DNA from: an uncultured Eubacteriales bacterium
GTDB lineage: Bacteria > Bacillota > Clostridia > Oscillospirales > Butyricicoccaceae
DNA length: 27,989 bases
Assembly: GCA_910585875.1 (NCBI GenBank)
Contig: CAJUIK010000020.1
Coordinates: 1 to 27,989, forward strand
Direction: 5' to 3'
Shown here: in pieces, positions 15,562 through 22,632 of the stretch
How the letters are laid out: every line of letters starts with the position of its first letter
How positions within the stretch are numbered: the stretch's first letter is position 1
The notes under the pieces: model-generated
Database searches by the model: none
What the model was told of the DNA's origin: nothing
Seen by the model: only the letters and a program-made list of their open reading frames with translations
Translations under genes and position numbers: made by a program

Positions 15562-15638
15562 TGGTGGAGACAGTTGGGCTCGAACCAACGACCTCTCGCG
15601 TGTGAGGCGAACGCTCTAGCCAGCTGAGCTATGCCTCC
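15562..15638 (-). tRNA. tRNA-Val (anticodon CAC)
   Basis: The 77-nt cloverleaf has a GGAGGCA/TGTCTCC acceptor stem, a GCTC/GAGC D stem, an anticodon stem TTCGC/GCGAG with loop CTCACAC (anticodon CAC), a GTTGG/CCAAC T stem, and encoded ACCA. It is the third gene in a minus-strand Met-Glu-Val cluster. Confidence 0.96.
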
Positions 15639-15667
15639 AAAGGCAGGCAAAGAAATCCTTTGCCTTT

Positions 15668-15742
15668 TGGTGACCCGTGCGAGAATCGAACTCGCGTTAC
15701 CGCCGTGAAAGGGCGGTGTCTTAACCTCTTGACCAACGGGCC
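15668..15742 (-). tRNA. tRNA-Glu (anticodon TTC)
   Basis: The 75-nt cloverleaf has a GGCCCGT/ACGGGTC acceptor stem with one G-U pair, an anticodon stem CCGCC/GGCGG with loop CTTTCAC (anticodon TTC), a GCGAG/CTCGC T stem, and encoded ACCA. Confidence 0.96.
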
Positions 15743-15745
15743 GGA

Positions 15746-15822
15746 TGGTAGCGGCAGTGGGACTTGAACCTACGACCGTTCGGGTATGAACCGAATGCTC
15801 TAGCCAGCTGAGCTATGCCGCC
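15746..15822 (-). tRNA. tRNA-Met (anticodon CAT), elongator type
   Basis: The 77-nt cloverleaf has a GGCGGCA/TGCCGCT acceptor stem, an anticodon stem TTCGG/CCGAA with loop TTCATAC (anticodon CAT), and encoded ACCA. The acceptor and D arm resemble Bacillus elongator tRNA-Met, not initiator (no GGG/CCC anticodon stem) or tRNA-Ile2. The T stem GTAGG/CCCAC has an A-C mismatch in the middle. Confidence 0.93.
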
Positions 15823-15872
15823 GTGTCCTCGCTCCCTGGCGACTGTTTCGCGAAGCCCGGCGAGCAAGATTC

Positions 15873-15901
15873 ATTATAGGCGGTCAACGGCCAAATGTCA
15901 A
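15873..15901 (-). promoter_or_regulatory. Consensus sigma-A promoter of the tRNA cluster
   Basis: On the minus strand, TTGACA (15901-15896), a 17-bp spacer and TATAAT (15878-15873). Every consensus base is present, as expected for a strong stable-RNA promoter. Confidence 0.93.
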
Positions 15902-15904
15902 CCC

Positions 15905-15928
15905 TTTTTTCAAAGTTTTTTGAAAAAA
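15905..15928 (-). terminator. AT-rich hairpin after the membrane protein gene
   Basis: TTTTTTCAAA and TTTGAAAAAA make a 10-bp AT stem with a 4-nt loop, between the membrane protein stop and the tRNA promoter. It may end the upstream operon. Weak because of low stem stability. Confidence 0.4.
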
Positions 15929-15964
15929 TCCAAAAATCCCTCTTTTTCCCACTGCCGTGCCGGC

Positions 15965-16759
15965 TCACATCATGCGCACAGTGTAATAAACCGCCATGAC
16001 GAACAAAGCGGCCGCCATCGCGTAAACGGCGTAATAGCCCAGGCCGCCGCCCAACAGAAAGGAAGCCGCCAGCAGCGCCGCGGAACCGCCGGCCACGCCG
16101 GCCACTAGGGCGTGTTTGGTTTGCCGGTCAAAGAGCCGCAGGACGAACTTGCCCATCTTGATCTGGCCGCCCTCTTTCCGGCTCCCGAGGTACAGCCCCT
16201 CCAAACCGGCGCAGACCGCCAAGCCCAAGGCGAAAAACAGCCAGGTCTTATCGGCAAAGCTGTTGCTGACAGCGCTTTTGGCCACCAGCCAGAGCAAAAC
16301 GGCGTCGGCCGTCATCGCCGCGGCCAAGGTGAAGAACTCCCGAGGATAGACCGCATACACCAGGTATAGGATGGCCGCCGCGGGAATCAGCAGATACAAA
16401 GCGTGCATGGCGGACTCCGGGCCAAAATCCAGCATCAGATAGCCGCACAGGGAAAGAGGGAGGCCCAGCATCAGCAGGCCCACTCCGTTGAACAGGGTCT
16501 TGCCGTTGTAAGAGCCCCGAGCAAGCTGACGGCCATGGATCACAATGCCGGCCGCCGCCAAAATCAGCCCTGCCCATTCGCTGGCCCGGGCGACCCAATA
16601 GGCCGTGGGAAAGGAGGAAGCATAGCTCAAGCCCTTCCGCAGATAGGCGGAAAAGGCCATCAAAAGAATGCCGCCGGCAAACACCGTCAGCACTTTATTC
16701 GTCACATAATCGCTCTCTGCGGCGGCAGGCCGCTTGGCTGTCTTCTCTGTCTTTTTCAA
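15965..16759 (-). CDS. Hypothetical multi-pass membrane protein
   Basis: The 264-residue protein has a charged N-terminus (KKTEKTAKRPAAAESD) and about 7-8 hydrophobic helices, including VLTVFAGGILLMAF, AGLILAAAGIVI, NGVGLLMLGLPLSLCGYLML, ALYLLIPAAAILYLVYAVY and GYYAVYAMAAALFVMAVYY. I do not recognise the family. The longest reading (ATG 16795) would overlap rsmE by 32 nt. TTG 16759 is preferred: it lies 4 nt past the rsmE stop and 9 nt after GGAG, which itself sits in the last rsmE codons, so the two are probably translationally coupled. It is the last gene of the rsmE transcription unit. Function unknown. Confidence 0.72.
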   Translation of the reverse strand: MKKTEKTAKRPAAAESDYVTNKVLTVFAGGILLMAFSAYLRKGLSYASSFPTAYWVARASEWAGLILAAAGIVIHGRQLARGSYNGKTLFNGVGLLMLGLPLSLCGYLMLDFGPESAMHALYLLIPAAAILYLVYAVYPREFFTLAAAMTADAVLLWLVAKSAVSNSFADKTWLFFALGLAVCAGLEGLYLGSRKEGGQIKMGKFVLRLFDRQTKHALVAGVAGGSAALLAASFLLGGGLGYYAVYAMAAALFVMAVYYTVRMM

Positions 16760-16763
16760 GTTC

Positions 16764-17507
16764 TCACTCTCCGATGTCAAAGTTTGACGTTTCATACATC
16801 ACGGCGCACAAAGCGGCCAACGGCGCCGTCTCGCACCGCAGGATACGAGGCCCCACGGAAACCGAATGCAGGCCCCGGCTGGCGGCGAAAGCCGCCTCCT
16901 CCGGGCTGAAGCCCCCCTCCGGGCCGGACACCGCCGCAAAAGGCCCCCGCCCCCCAGACCGCAGTACGGCGGAAAGGGAGCGCTTGTTTTCCTTTTCATA
17001 GAGAAACAGCGGGCAGGGATATTGAGCGGCCTCTTCCACAGCCTGCTCAAAGGTCAGGATAGGCCCGATTTCCATCACTCGGGAGCGCAGAGACTGCTTG
17101 CAGGCCTCCAGCGCGATCTTCTGCATCCGAGCCTGTTTTTTGGCCTTGTCCCGCTCCTCCAGCCGCACGACGCAATAGCGGGAGGTAAAGGGCGTCACCC
17201 GGGCGGCGCCCAGCTCCGCCGCCTTCTGGATAAGGAAATCGAACCGCTCCCCCTTGGAAAGGCCGGCGTACAACGTCGCCTGAACGCTGGGCTCCGTGCG
17301 GCTGGGCCGAGACTCCAGGATGCGGACCCGGGTCTGCTCCGGCCGGGCTTCCGCGATCTCCGCCAGATAATCCATGCCCTGGCCGTCGCACAGGGAAATC
17401 CGGTCCCCGGCCCGGCGGCGCAAAACCCGGCAGAGGTGGGCGCCGTCCTCTGGCGAAAGCAGGGCCTCTCCCTGGCAAATATCCTCTGGGCGGATGAAAA
17501 AACGCAA
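16764..17507 (-). CDS. rsmE: 16S rRNA (uracil-1498-N3)-methyltransferase RsmE
   Basis: The 247-residue SPOUT methyltransferase forms m3U1498 in 16S rRNA using S-adenosylmethionine. It has an N-terminal PUA-like part (LRFFIRPEDI, HLCRVLRRRAGD, LCDGQG) and then the knotted domain (GLSKGERFDFLIQKAAELGAA). The AdoMet-binding signatures are SGPEGGFSPEE and GPRILRCETAPLAAL. Two starts are possible: ATG 17534 and TTG 17507. I prefer TTG 17507 because AAAGGGG stands 8 nt before it, family members begin at this RFF block, and the promoter at 17552-17580 would put transcription start only about 11 nt before the ATG. It follows prmA, a very common pairing in Firmicutes. Confidence 0.93.
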   Translation of the reverse strand: MRFFIRPEDICQGEALLSPEDGAHLCRVLRRRAGDRISLCDGQGMDYLAEIAEARPEQTRVRILESRPSRTEPSVQATLYAGLSKGERFDFLIQKAAELGAARVTPFTSRYCVVRLEERDKAKKQARMQKIALEACKQSLRSRVMEIGPILTFEQAVEEAAQYPCPLFLYEKENKRSLSAVLRSGGRGPFAAVSGPEGGFSPEEAAFAASRGLHSVSVGPRILRCETAPLAALCAVMYETSNFDIGE

Positions 17508-17551
17508 AACCGACGCCCCTTTCTTCGCGCTCATTCTGCGCAGTACAAATT

Positions 17552-17580
17552 ATTTTAGCAAAAAACGGTCCTATTGTCCA
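17552..17580 (-). promoter_or_regulatory. Sigma-A promoter between prmA and rsmE
   Basis: On the minus strand, TGGACA (17580-17575), a 17-bp spacer and TAAAAT (17557-17552), each 5/6 to consensus. It would let rsmE and the membrane protein be made apart from prmA. Confidence 0.68.
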
Positions 17581-17628
17581 GCGGGAAACAGATTTTCCAA
17601 TCTTTATGCGACAAAATTTTCATCCTGT

Positions 17629-18603
17629 TCACACTTCGCGCCCCAGGTGCAGCAGGGTCCAGCCGTCCCGGCTACGGCGGTTTTTTACCGCCATGCCTTG
17701 GGCCAAGTAATGGGACAAAACCTCGTCCCCCCGCTGGTCGATGATTCCGGAGAGCAGCAGATCCCCTTCCGGCGCCAGCCAGGCGCACAGGGCCGGCGCC
17801 ATGGCGATCAGCACGTCCGCCACGATATTGGCGGTGATCACGCCATATTGCCCGGCCAGCCGGCGATAGAGCTCCTTATCCTGCAAAAAATCCCCCAACA
17901 GCAGGTCGCAGCGGGACGGGTCGATGTGGTTTTTGGCCAGATTCTCCGCCGCCGTCTGCATGGCGCTGGGCTCCACGTCGCAGGCTACGGCCCGTTCCGC
18001 CCCCAGCAGCAAGCCCGCCGCCGCCAAAATGCCGCTGCCGCAGCCGGCGTCCAGCATCCGGCGTCCCGCCAGATCCATGGCCTCCAAAGCCTCCAGGCAG
18101 AGGCGGGTGGTGGCGTGGGAACCGGTGCCAAAGCTGCCCGCCGGGTCCATCACCAGCGTCTTCTGCCCCGGCGCCGGCTGGGCCTGTTCCCAGGAGGGCC
18201 GCACCATCAGCCGGGGCCCCACGACGAAAGGCTTATAGTATTGTTTCCAGTTGTTTTCCCAATCCTGGCTGCGGACGCTCTGCCAGCTCACAGCCAGCTC
18301 CCCCAGCCGCCCCGAACCGTCCTGGTCGGCCAGGGCCTGAACCCGTTTCCGGGCTTCCTCCAGCCCAAGCCGGCCCTGCTCCCCTTCCTCCAGATAGAAG
18401 GTCACCGTCACTGCCCCGCCCCGCTTCTGCCGGGCCACCAAATCCTCGTCGACATAATCCCAACGTGGAGAAGGAGCGGCGAGCAAATCGTCCAAATCCT
18501 GGGGGTCGTCCACCGCAAACCCTTGGGCGATATCCTCCAAAACCGAGGTCAGCGTTTCCGCGCCGGCCCTTGTCGTTGTAATTTTCGCTTCGATATAATC
18601 CAT
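17629..18603 (-). CDS. prmA: Ribosomal protein L11 methyltransferase PrmA
   Basis: The 324-residue class I methyltransferase trimethylates ribosomal protein L11 with S-adenosylmethionine. The N-terminal substrate domain (about 1-120) ends with the linker DWENNWKQYYKPFVVG. The catalytic domain has FGTGSHATT (about 160-168), the AdoMet loop DAGCGSG, ACDVEPSA, and the ANIVADVL motif that takes the place of NPPY. The length fits the family (about 300-315). GGAG is 5 nt before ATG 18603. It lies between gluQ and rsmE on the same strand. Confidence 0.95.
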   Translation of the reverse strand: MDYIEAKITTTRAGAETLTSVLEDIAQGFAVDDPQDLDDLLAAPSPRWDYVDEDLVARQKRGGAVTVTFYLEEGEQGRLGLEEARKRVQALADQDGSGRLGELAVSWQSVRSQDWENNWKQYYKPFVVGPRLMVRPSWEQAQPAPGQKTLVMDPAGSFGTGSHATTRLCLEALEAMDLAGRRMLDAGCGSGILAAAGLLLGAERAVACDVEPSAMQTAAENLAKNHIDPSRCDLLLGDFLQDKELYRRLAGQYGVITANIVADVLIAMAPALCAWLAPEGDLLLSGIIDQRGDEVLSHYLAQGMAVKNRRSRDGWTLLHLGREV

Positions 18604-18705
18604 ACTGTCTCCATACCATCCTCAAATATGTAATCCTTTCGGCCCTTCCAACCGGCTTAATGGATTTGGACTGCCAAAATCGGATTTTGTTCCCTGTTTT
18701 TCAAT

Positions 18706-19659
18706 TTATTTTTCGCAAAACAGCCCCGCCGGCAGCTGGATATCCCGACGGGGGATTTTGCCCCAGTCGAACAAAGGAATCAATTCCCGGGGCTGGAGCG
18801 GCCGGGGCTTTTCCAGCAGGCCGGCCAGCCACGCCAAGACCCCCGTCAGCTCCTCCGCCCTCATTTTTTCCCGCAAACCCCCCAAATCCAAATCCCCGTC
18901 CCGCTTGGAGAGCCGGCGGCCCCCTGGCGAAAGCAGCAGGGGGATATGGTAAAACCGAGGCGGCGTCAAGCCCAGCAGCCGGTAGAGCAGCAGCTGGCGC
19001 GGGGTGGAGGAGAGAAGATCCCGGCCCCGAACTACCTGGTTCACGCCCATGGCGGCGTCGTCGCAGACCACGGCCAACTGATAGGCCCAAGCCCCGTCCG
19101 ACCGGCGCAGAATAAAATCGCCGCACTCAGTCTGCAAATCCTGCCCGAACAGACCTTGGCAGCCGTCGGCAAAGGCGATCCGCTCCGCCGGAACCGCCAG
19201 CCGCAGGGCGGGCCGCCGCTTCTGGGCCAGTTCCCGGCGCCGCTCCGGGCTGAGCCCACGGCAGCGGCCGTCATAGACAAACAGGCCGTCGGAGGCGTGG
19301 GGCGCCTGGGCGGCGTGAAGCTCCGCCCGGGTGCAGAAGCAGGGGTACAGCAGACCTTGTTCCTCCAGCTTGTCCAGCGCCTGGCCATAGAGTTCTCCCC
19401 GCCAGCTCTGCCAATATCGGTCCGGCGGCTGGCCGGGCCGGGGGCCTTGATCCCAATCCAAGCCCAGCCATTCCAGGTCCTCCATCAGCCGCCAGGCATA
19501 GTCCGGCTTGCACCGGTTCGGATCCAGGTCCTCGACGCGCAGCGTCATCCTTCCCCCGGCGCTGCGGCAGGCCAGCCAGGCCAGCAGGGCGCAGAAGGCG
19601 TTGCCCAAGTGCATCCGGCCGCTGGGGCTGGGGGCGAACCGGCCGTTTATTTGTTCCAT
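18706..19659 (-). CDS. gluQ: Glutamyl-Q tRNA(Asp) synthetase
   Basis: The 317-residue protein is a stand-alone class I catalytic core, related to glutamyl-tRNA synthetase but lacking the anticodon-binding domain. In the known enzyme (YadB/GluQRS) it attaches glutamate to queuosine at position 34 of tRNA-Asp. Visible motifs are FAPSPSGRMHLGN (HIGH-like) near the N-terminus, a zinc site CFC with a later YDGRC, and LSKRDGDLDL (KMSKS-like). It lies 40 nt after rarA and before prmA. The short length and missing C-terminal domain separate it from GltX. GluQRS is best known from Proteobacteria but occurs in some Firmicutes. Confidence 0.92.
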   Translation of the reverse strand: MEQINGRFAPSPSGRMHLGNAFCALLAWLACRSAGGRMTLRVEDLDPNRCKPDYAWRLMEDLEWLGLDWDQGPRPGQPPDRYWQSWRGELYGQALDKLEEQGLLYPCFCTRAELHAAQAPHASDGLFVYDGRCRGLSPERRRELAQKRRPALRLAVPAERIAFADGCQGLFGQDLQTECGDFILRRSDGAWAYQLAVVCDDAAMGVNQVVRGRDLLSSTPRQLLLYRLLGLTPPRFYHIPLLLSPGGRRLSKRDGDLDLGGLREKMRAEELTGVLAWLAGLLEKPRPLQPRELIPLFDWGKIPRRDIQLPAGLFCEK

Positions 19660-19699
19660 CTTTGACCTCCTGTCGCGCGGCGCGTCGAGAAGGCGGCCG

Positions 19700-21037
19700 T
19701 CAGCTTTCGTCCGCTTTCTGCCCGCGCCGCCTCCGCCAGCGGAGAATGGCCTCCAGCCGCTCTTTGTAGGCGGCCTCCCGGCCCTGGCCGGCGGGCTGGT
19801 AATATCGCCGGCCTTGAAGGGATTCGGGCAGGCAGTCCATGGCGGCGATTTTTTCCTCCGTATCGTGGGCGTATTGATAGCCCTTTCCGTAGCCCAGCTG
19901 GCCCATCAGCTGGGTGGGGGCGTTGCGAATCTGCAAAGGGACGGGTTCCGCCAGCATCTTGACAGCGTCCTCCTTGGCCCGGCCATAGGCCAGGTACAGG
20001 GCGTTGGATTTGGGCGCCATCGCCAGATAGACCGCCGCCTGAGTCAGGGCCACAGTGCATTCGGGCATCCCGATGAAATGGCTGGCCTGATAGGCGGCCA
20101 CCGCCTGGGGCAGGGCCTGGGCGTCCGCCAGGCCGATATCCTCGCTGGCAAAGCGCACCATCCGCCGGGCGATATACAGCGGGTCTTCCCCCGCCTCCAG
20201 CATCCGGGCCAGCCAGTAGACGGCGGCGTCCGGGTCGCTGTTGCGCATGGATTTGTGCAGGGCGGAAATCAGGTTGTAATGTTCCTCCCCGTTCTTGTCG
20301 TAGAGCAGCGTCTTTTTGCCCAAACATTGCTCTAGGGTCTGGGCGTCCACGACGATCCGCTCCCCCTCCCGTCGGCCGTTGAGGACGGCCATTTCCAGGG
20401 TGTTCAGCGCCGCGCGGCCGTCGCCGTTGGAAAAGCGGGCCACGGCGGCCAGCAGATCCTCCTCTATACGGATATCCTGATCCCCCAAACCCTTGGGCGA
20501 GCGCAGCGCCCGCTTCAGCAGCTCTGTGATTTCCTCCGGCGAAAGGGCCTGCATGACAAAAACCTTGCACCGGGAAAGCAGCGCCGAATTGATTTCAAAG
20601 GAGGGATTTTCCGTGGTGGCGCCGATGAGGATGACGCTGCCCTTTTCCACAAAAGGCAGAAAAGCGTCCTGTTGGGCTTTGTTGAAGCGGTGGATTTCGT
20701 CCACAAATACGATGGTCCGCCGGCCCAGCAGCCGGGCGGTCTCCGCCTGAGTCATCACTTCTTTGATTTCTTTGACGCCGCTGGTAACGGCGCTGAAATT
20801 GACGAATTCCGCCCGAGTCCGCCGGGCGATCACCCGAGCCAACGTGGTTTTGCCCACTCCCGGCGGCCCCCAAAAGATCATGGACTGAATCTGATCCTCC
20901 TCGATGAGGCGGCGCAGGGCCTGGCCCGACCCCAACAGATGGGCCTGGCCCACATATTCGTCCAAGTCTGCGGGCCGCAGCCGGTTGGCCAGCGGCTCCG
21001 GCGGAAGGCGAACTCCAAATAACGATTGCTGCTCCAC
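19700..21037 (-). CDS. rarA: Replication-associated recombination protein A (AAA+ ATPase)
   Basis: The 445-residue RarA/MgsA/WRNIP1-type ATPase acts at stalled replication forks. It has the N-terminal LANRLRPADLDEYVGQAHLLG block, Walker A GPPGVGKTT (near residues 58-66), Walker B VFVDEIHRF, sensor 1 GATTENPSFEIN, and a C-terminal half with the SDPDAAVYWLARMLEAGEDPLYIARR tetramerisation-helix block. The frame also offers TTG 21043, but its GGGGG would touch the codon; GTG 21037 gives a 6-nt spacing and is preferred. A promoter lies in the end of the upstream XRE gene (21125-21152). Length and motifs fit well. Confidence 0.95.
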   Translation of the reverse strand: MEQQSLFGVRLPPEPLANRLRPADLDEYVGQAHLLGSGQALRRLIEEDQIQSMIFWGPPGVGKTTLARVIARRTRAEFVNFSAVTSGVKEIKEVMTQAETARLLGRRTIVFVDEIHRFNKAQQDAFLPFVEKGSVILIGATTENPSFEINSALLSRCKVFVMQALSPEEITELLKRALRSPKGLGDQDIRIEEDLLAAVARFSNGDGRAALNTLEMAVLNGRREGERIVVDAQTLEQCLGKKTLLYDKNGEEHYNLISALHKSMRNSDPDAAVYWLARMLEAGEDPLYIARRMVRFASEDIGLADAQALPQAVAAYQASHFIGMPECTVALTQAAVYLAMAPKSNALYLAYGRAKEDAVKMLAEPVPLQIRNAPTQLMGQLGYGKGYQYAHDTEEKIAAMDCLPESLQGRRYYQPAGQGREAAYKERLEAILRWRRRRGQKADES

Positions 21038-21078
21038 AGGCAACCCCCTTTTCCTCAGGCAAAAGCCCCCAAAAACGC

Positions 21079-21399
21079 CTATTCCGCCAGCCCCGTCCCA
21101 TGGCTGTCAGGGCGCCCTGACGACATTGTATCACAATCCGATGGGGATGCAAGCCCTTCTTCCAAGCCCAGCAGGGCCTCCAGCGATAGATTCAGGGCCC
21201 GAGAAAAGGCCAGCAGCTCAAAATCCGCCACAAACCGCTCCCCTTTTTCCACCCGGCTCACCGCCTTCTGATCCAGCATCGCGTTTTGGAGCTGAAGCCG
21301 GGCGGCCAGCTCCGATTGCGAAAGCTTCAGCGCCCGCCGCCGGCGCCGGATACGCGCCCCGGATATATTGCTTTTGCCGTTGTAATCGTAAATTTTCAC
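21079..21399 (-). CDS. XRE-family DNA-binding regulator
   Basis: The 106-residue protein has a helix-turn-helix at about residues 15-70: GARIRRRRRALKLSQSELAARL, then QKAVSRVEKGERFVADFELLAFSRAL. The recognition helix lies around KAVSRVE. The last 25 residues are Ser/Gly/Asp-rich with no clear domain. The start is GTG 21399, with AGGGG 8 nt upstream; its N-terminus VKIYDYNGKSNISG is distinctive. It diverges from the DUF5067-like gene across 112 nt that carry two 17-bp direct repeats, the likely operator. Self-control and control of the divergent gene are inferences. The rarA gene follows on the same strand. Confidence 0.87.
   Translation of the reverse strand: MKIYDYNGKSNISGARIRRRRRALKLSQSELAARLQLQNAMLDQKAVSRVEKGERFVADFELLAFSRALNLSLEALLGLEEGLASPSDCDTMSSGRPDSHGTGLAE
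21125..21152 (-). promoter_or_regulatory. Promoter of rarA inside the XRE gene end
   Basis: On the minus strand, TTGCAT (21152-21147), a 16-bp spacer and TACAAT (21130-21125) preceded by TGA, making an extended -10. It would start rarA transcription within the XRE coding end. Confidence 0.6.
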
Positions 21400-21411
21400 C
21401 GGCCAAACCCC

Positions 21412-21428
21412 TACCGTAAAGATGACTA
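21412..21428 (+). repeat. Direct repeat copy 1, candidate XRE operator
   Basis: TACCGTAAAGATGACTA, matching copy 2 at 21463-21479 in 16 of 17 positions. It lies in the leader of the XRE gene, just downstream of its likely transcription start. Confidence 0.8.
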
Positions 21429-21433
21429 TTTTC

Positions 21434-21462
21434 TTGACTTTAGCACAGTCTTTTGTTAGTCT
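21434..21462 (+). promoter_or_regulatory. Candidate promoter for the DUF5067-like gene, flanked by the repeats
   Basis: TTGACT (21434-21439), a 17-bp spacer and TAGTCT (21457-21462), with TGT just before the -10. The -10 match is weak. The element sits exactly between the two direct repeats. Confidence 0.4.
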
Positions 21463-21479
21463 TACCTTAAAGATGACTA
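21463..21479 (+). repeat. Direct repeat copy 2, candidate XRE operator
   Basis: TACCTTAAAGATGACTA. Start-to-start distance to copy 1 is 51 bp, close to five helical turns, so bound proteins would face the same side. A minus-strand TTGACT (21488-21483) lies beside it and may be the -35 of the XRE gene. Confidence 0.8.
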
Positions 21480-21511
21480 AATAGTCAATTTACAGCGGAG
21501 GGGGCGAAAAG

Positions 21512-21949
21512 ATGGAGGGGCGACCAGGGGGCTTGGCCCTCTATCTGCTGGGGCTCCCCTGCCAAGGGCCGGCGGCGGCTTGCCCAGCGGCGCTGGAGAG
21601 CTATCGGCTGCTGCGCCAGGGGCGCGAAACGGCAATATGGGCCTCCTTCTCTTTTTCCAACCCAGGGCCGGAACAGGCCAGCTTCGCCGCCAGCTGTCTG
21701 GTCCAAGCGTTTCAAGGCGGCCTGGCCCTGTCCCCCGCCTTGGTTCGGAACCGCTCCGGTTTCCAGGGGCAAAACGGGCTTCAGCCGCTGGCGCCGGGCC
21801 AAAGCCTGACCGTCCACCTGGCCTGGCGGCTTCACAGCCCTGCCGCCGGCGTAGAGATCCGCCTTTCCGCCCTTTTCCCCTCCCCTGGCCAGGATTGGTC
21901 CGCCTGCTTTTCCTGCCCCTTGCCGCCCCGGCCGAACAGCGGGCTTTGA
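21512..21949 (+). CDS. DUF5067-like beta-sandwich protein
   Basis: The 145-residue protein has GGAGGGGG 7 nt before ATG 21512, which strongly supports it as a real gene. The core from about residue 40 (IWASFSFSNPGPEQASFAAS, VQAFQGGLALSPA) through PLAPGQSLTVHLAWRLHSP and VEIRLSALF has the strand pattern and the FQnG and pGqs motifs of DUF5067-type immunoglobulin-like domains. Those are usually on secreted Firmicute lipoproteins, but this protein has no signal peptide or lipobox; its N-terminus (LALYLLGLPCQGPAAACP) is only mildly hydrophobic. It is divergent from an XRE regulator gene with a repeat operator between them. The family call is tentative and the function unknown. Confidence 0.6.
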   Translation: MEGRPGGLALYLLGLPCQGPAAACPAALESYRLLRQGRETAIWASFSFSNPGPEQASFAASCLVQAFQGGLALSPALVRNRSGFQGQNGLQPLAPGQSLTVHLAWRLHSPAAGVEIRLSALFPSPGQDWSACFSCPLPPRPNSGL

Positions 21950-21976
21950 AGGCGGCCCCATAGACGACGCCCCTTA

Positions 21977-22036
21977 AAAAAAGCGGGCGGGAAGCGACGC
22001 CCCTATTGTCTGCCGCTTCCCGCCCGTTTTCTATTT
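21977..22036. terminator. Strong bidirectional terminator
   Basis: CGGGCGGGAAGCG (21984-21996) and CGCTTCCCGCCCG (22014-22026) form a perfect 13-bp stem. A TTTTCTATTTTTT tail follows on the plus strand and seven T residues on the minus strand. It separates the DUF5067-like gene from the convergent DUF6886 pseudogene. Confidence 0.93.
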
Positions 22037-22065
22037 TTTGTGGGGTTTTCGCCGGAAGAATTTGT

Positions 22066-22600
22066 TCATGGTCTGGGCTGGGCAAACGCCATTCTGCACA
22101 AAGACCAGTTCAACGTCGACGCTTTGACCCGTTCGGCCGCAGCCTGCAAATTGTCCACGATTCTGATTTCCACATTTCGCTCCGCAAGCTCCTCCAGCAA
22201 ATTGTGAAGAACAAATCGATTCACAGGTTTTTGCGCGGTTTTTGAAACATAGTATCCCGCAATATCGTCTTGTAATTCAAAATTTCCGGGGTCGAACTCG
22301 TAGAGATACCGCGTGGTACGCCGCATGGCCTCCAGCCATTTTGCCTCTATTATCACTGCGTGAGACCAGGTTGGCGAGGAGAAAAACTGGATTCGATTTT
22401 GCTCCGTCGTCGTTTCCCCTACATGGTACGCCACCCTGAGACAGTTGCGCGGCGTCAAAAAATTCGGCAGGCATTGTTCCCGAACAGCCCAAACCAAGCC
22501 GACGCTTTGATCCAAATCCTCTCTCTGGAATACGCGGCGCAAACTCCGCAATATCGCTCTCTTCGCTCACATGAAATAATCTTATTTCTCCGCCTCCCAA
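22066..22600 (-). pseudogene. DUF6886-like gene broken by a frameshift and a lost start codon
   Basis: Two reading frames together give one DUF6886-like protein. The N-terminal block RLFHVSEESDIAEFAPRIPER lies in one frame (22582-22520 region). The rest, QSVGLVWAVREQCLPNFLTPRNC through AGYYVSKTAQKP, VEIRIVDNLQ and a STLNWSLCRM tail, is in another and runs to the stop at 22066. The switch falls in an (AG)4 tract (22519-22526); one more GA unit would restore a continuous frame reading PEREDLDQSVG. In addition, the expected start codon (complement 22585-22583) is ATA, with GGAGG at the right distance before it. The region is AT-richer than its neighbours. It lies about 30 nt downstream of lysR. 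The family name is from motif memory. A sequencing error could explain the frameshift but not as easily the ATA. Confidence 0.75.
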
Positions 22601-22632
22601 ATCAAACTCGTTCTATCCGCAGCAGGCAGCGC

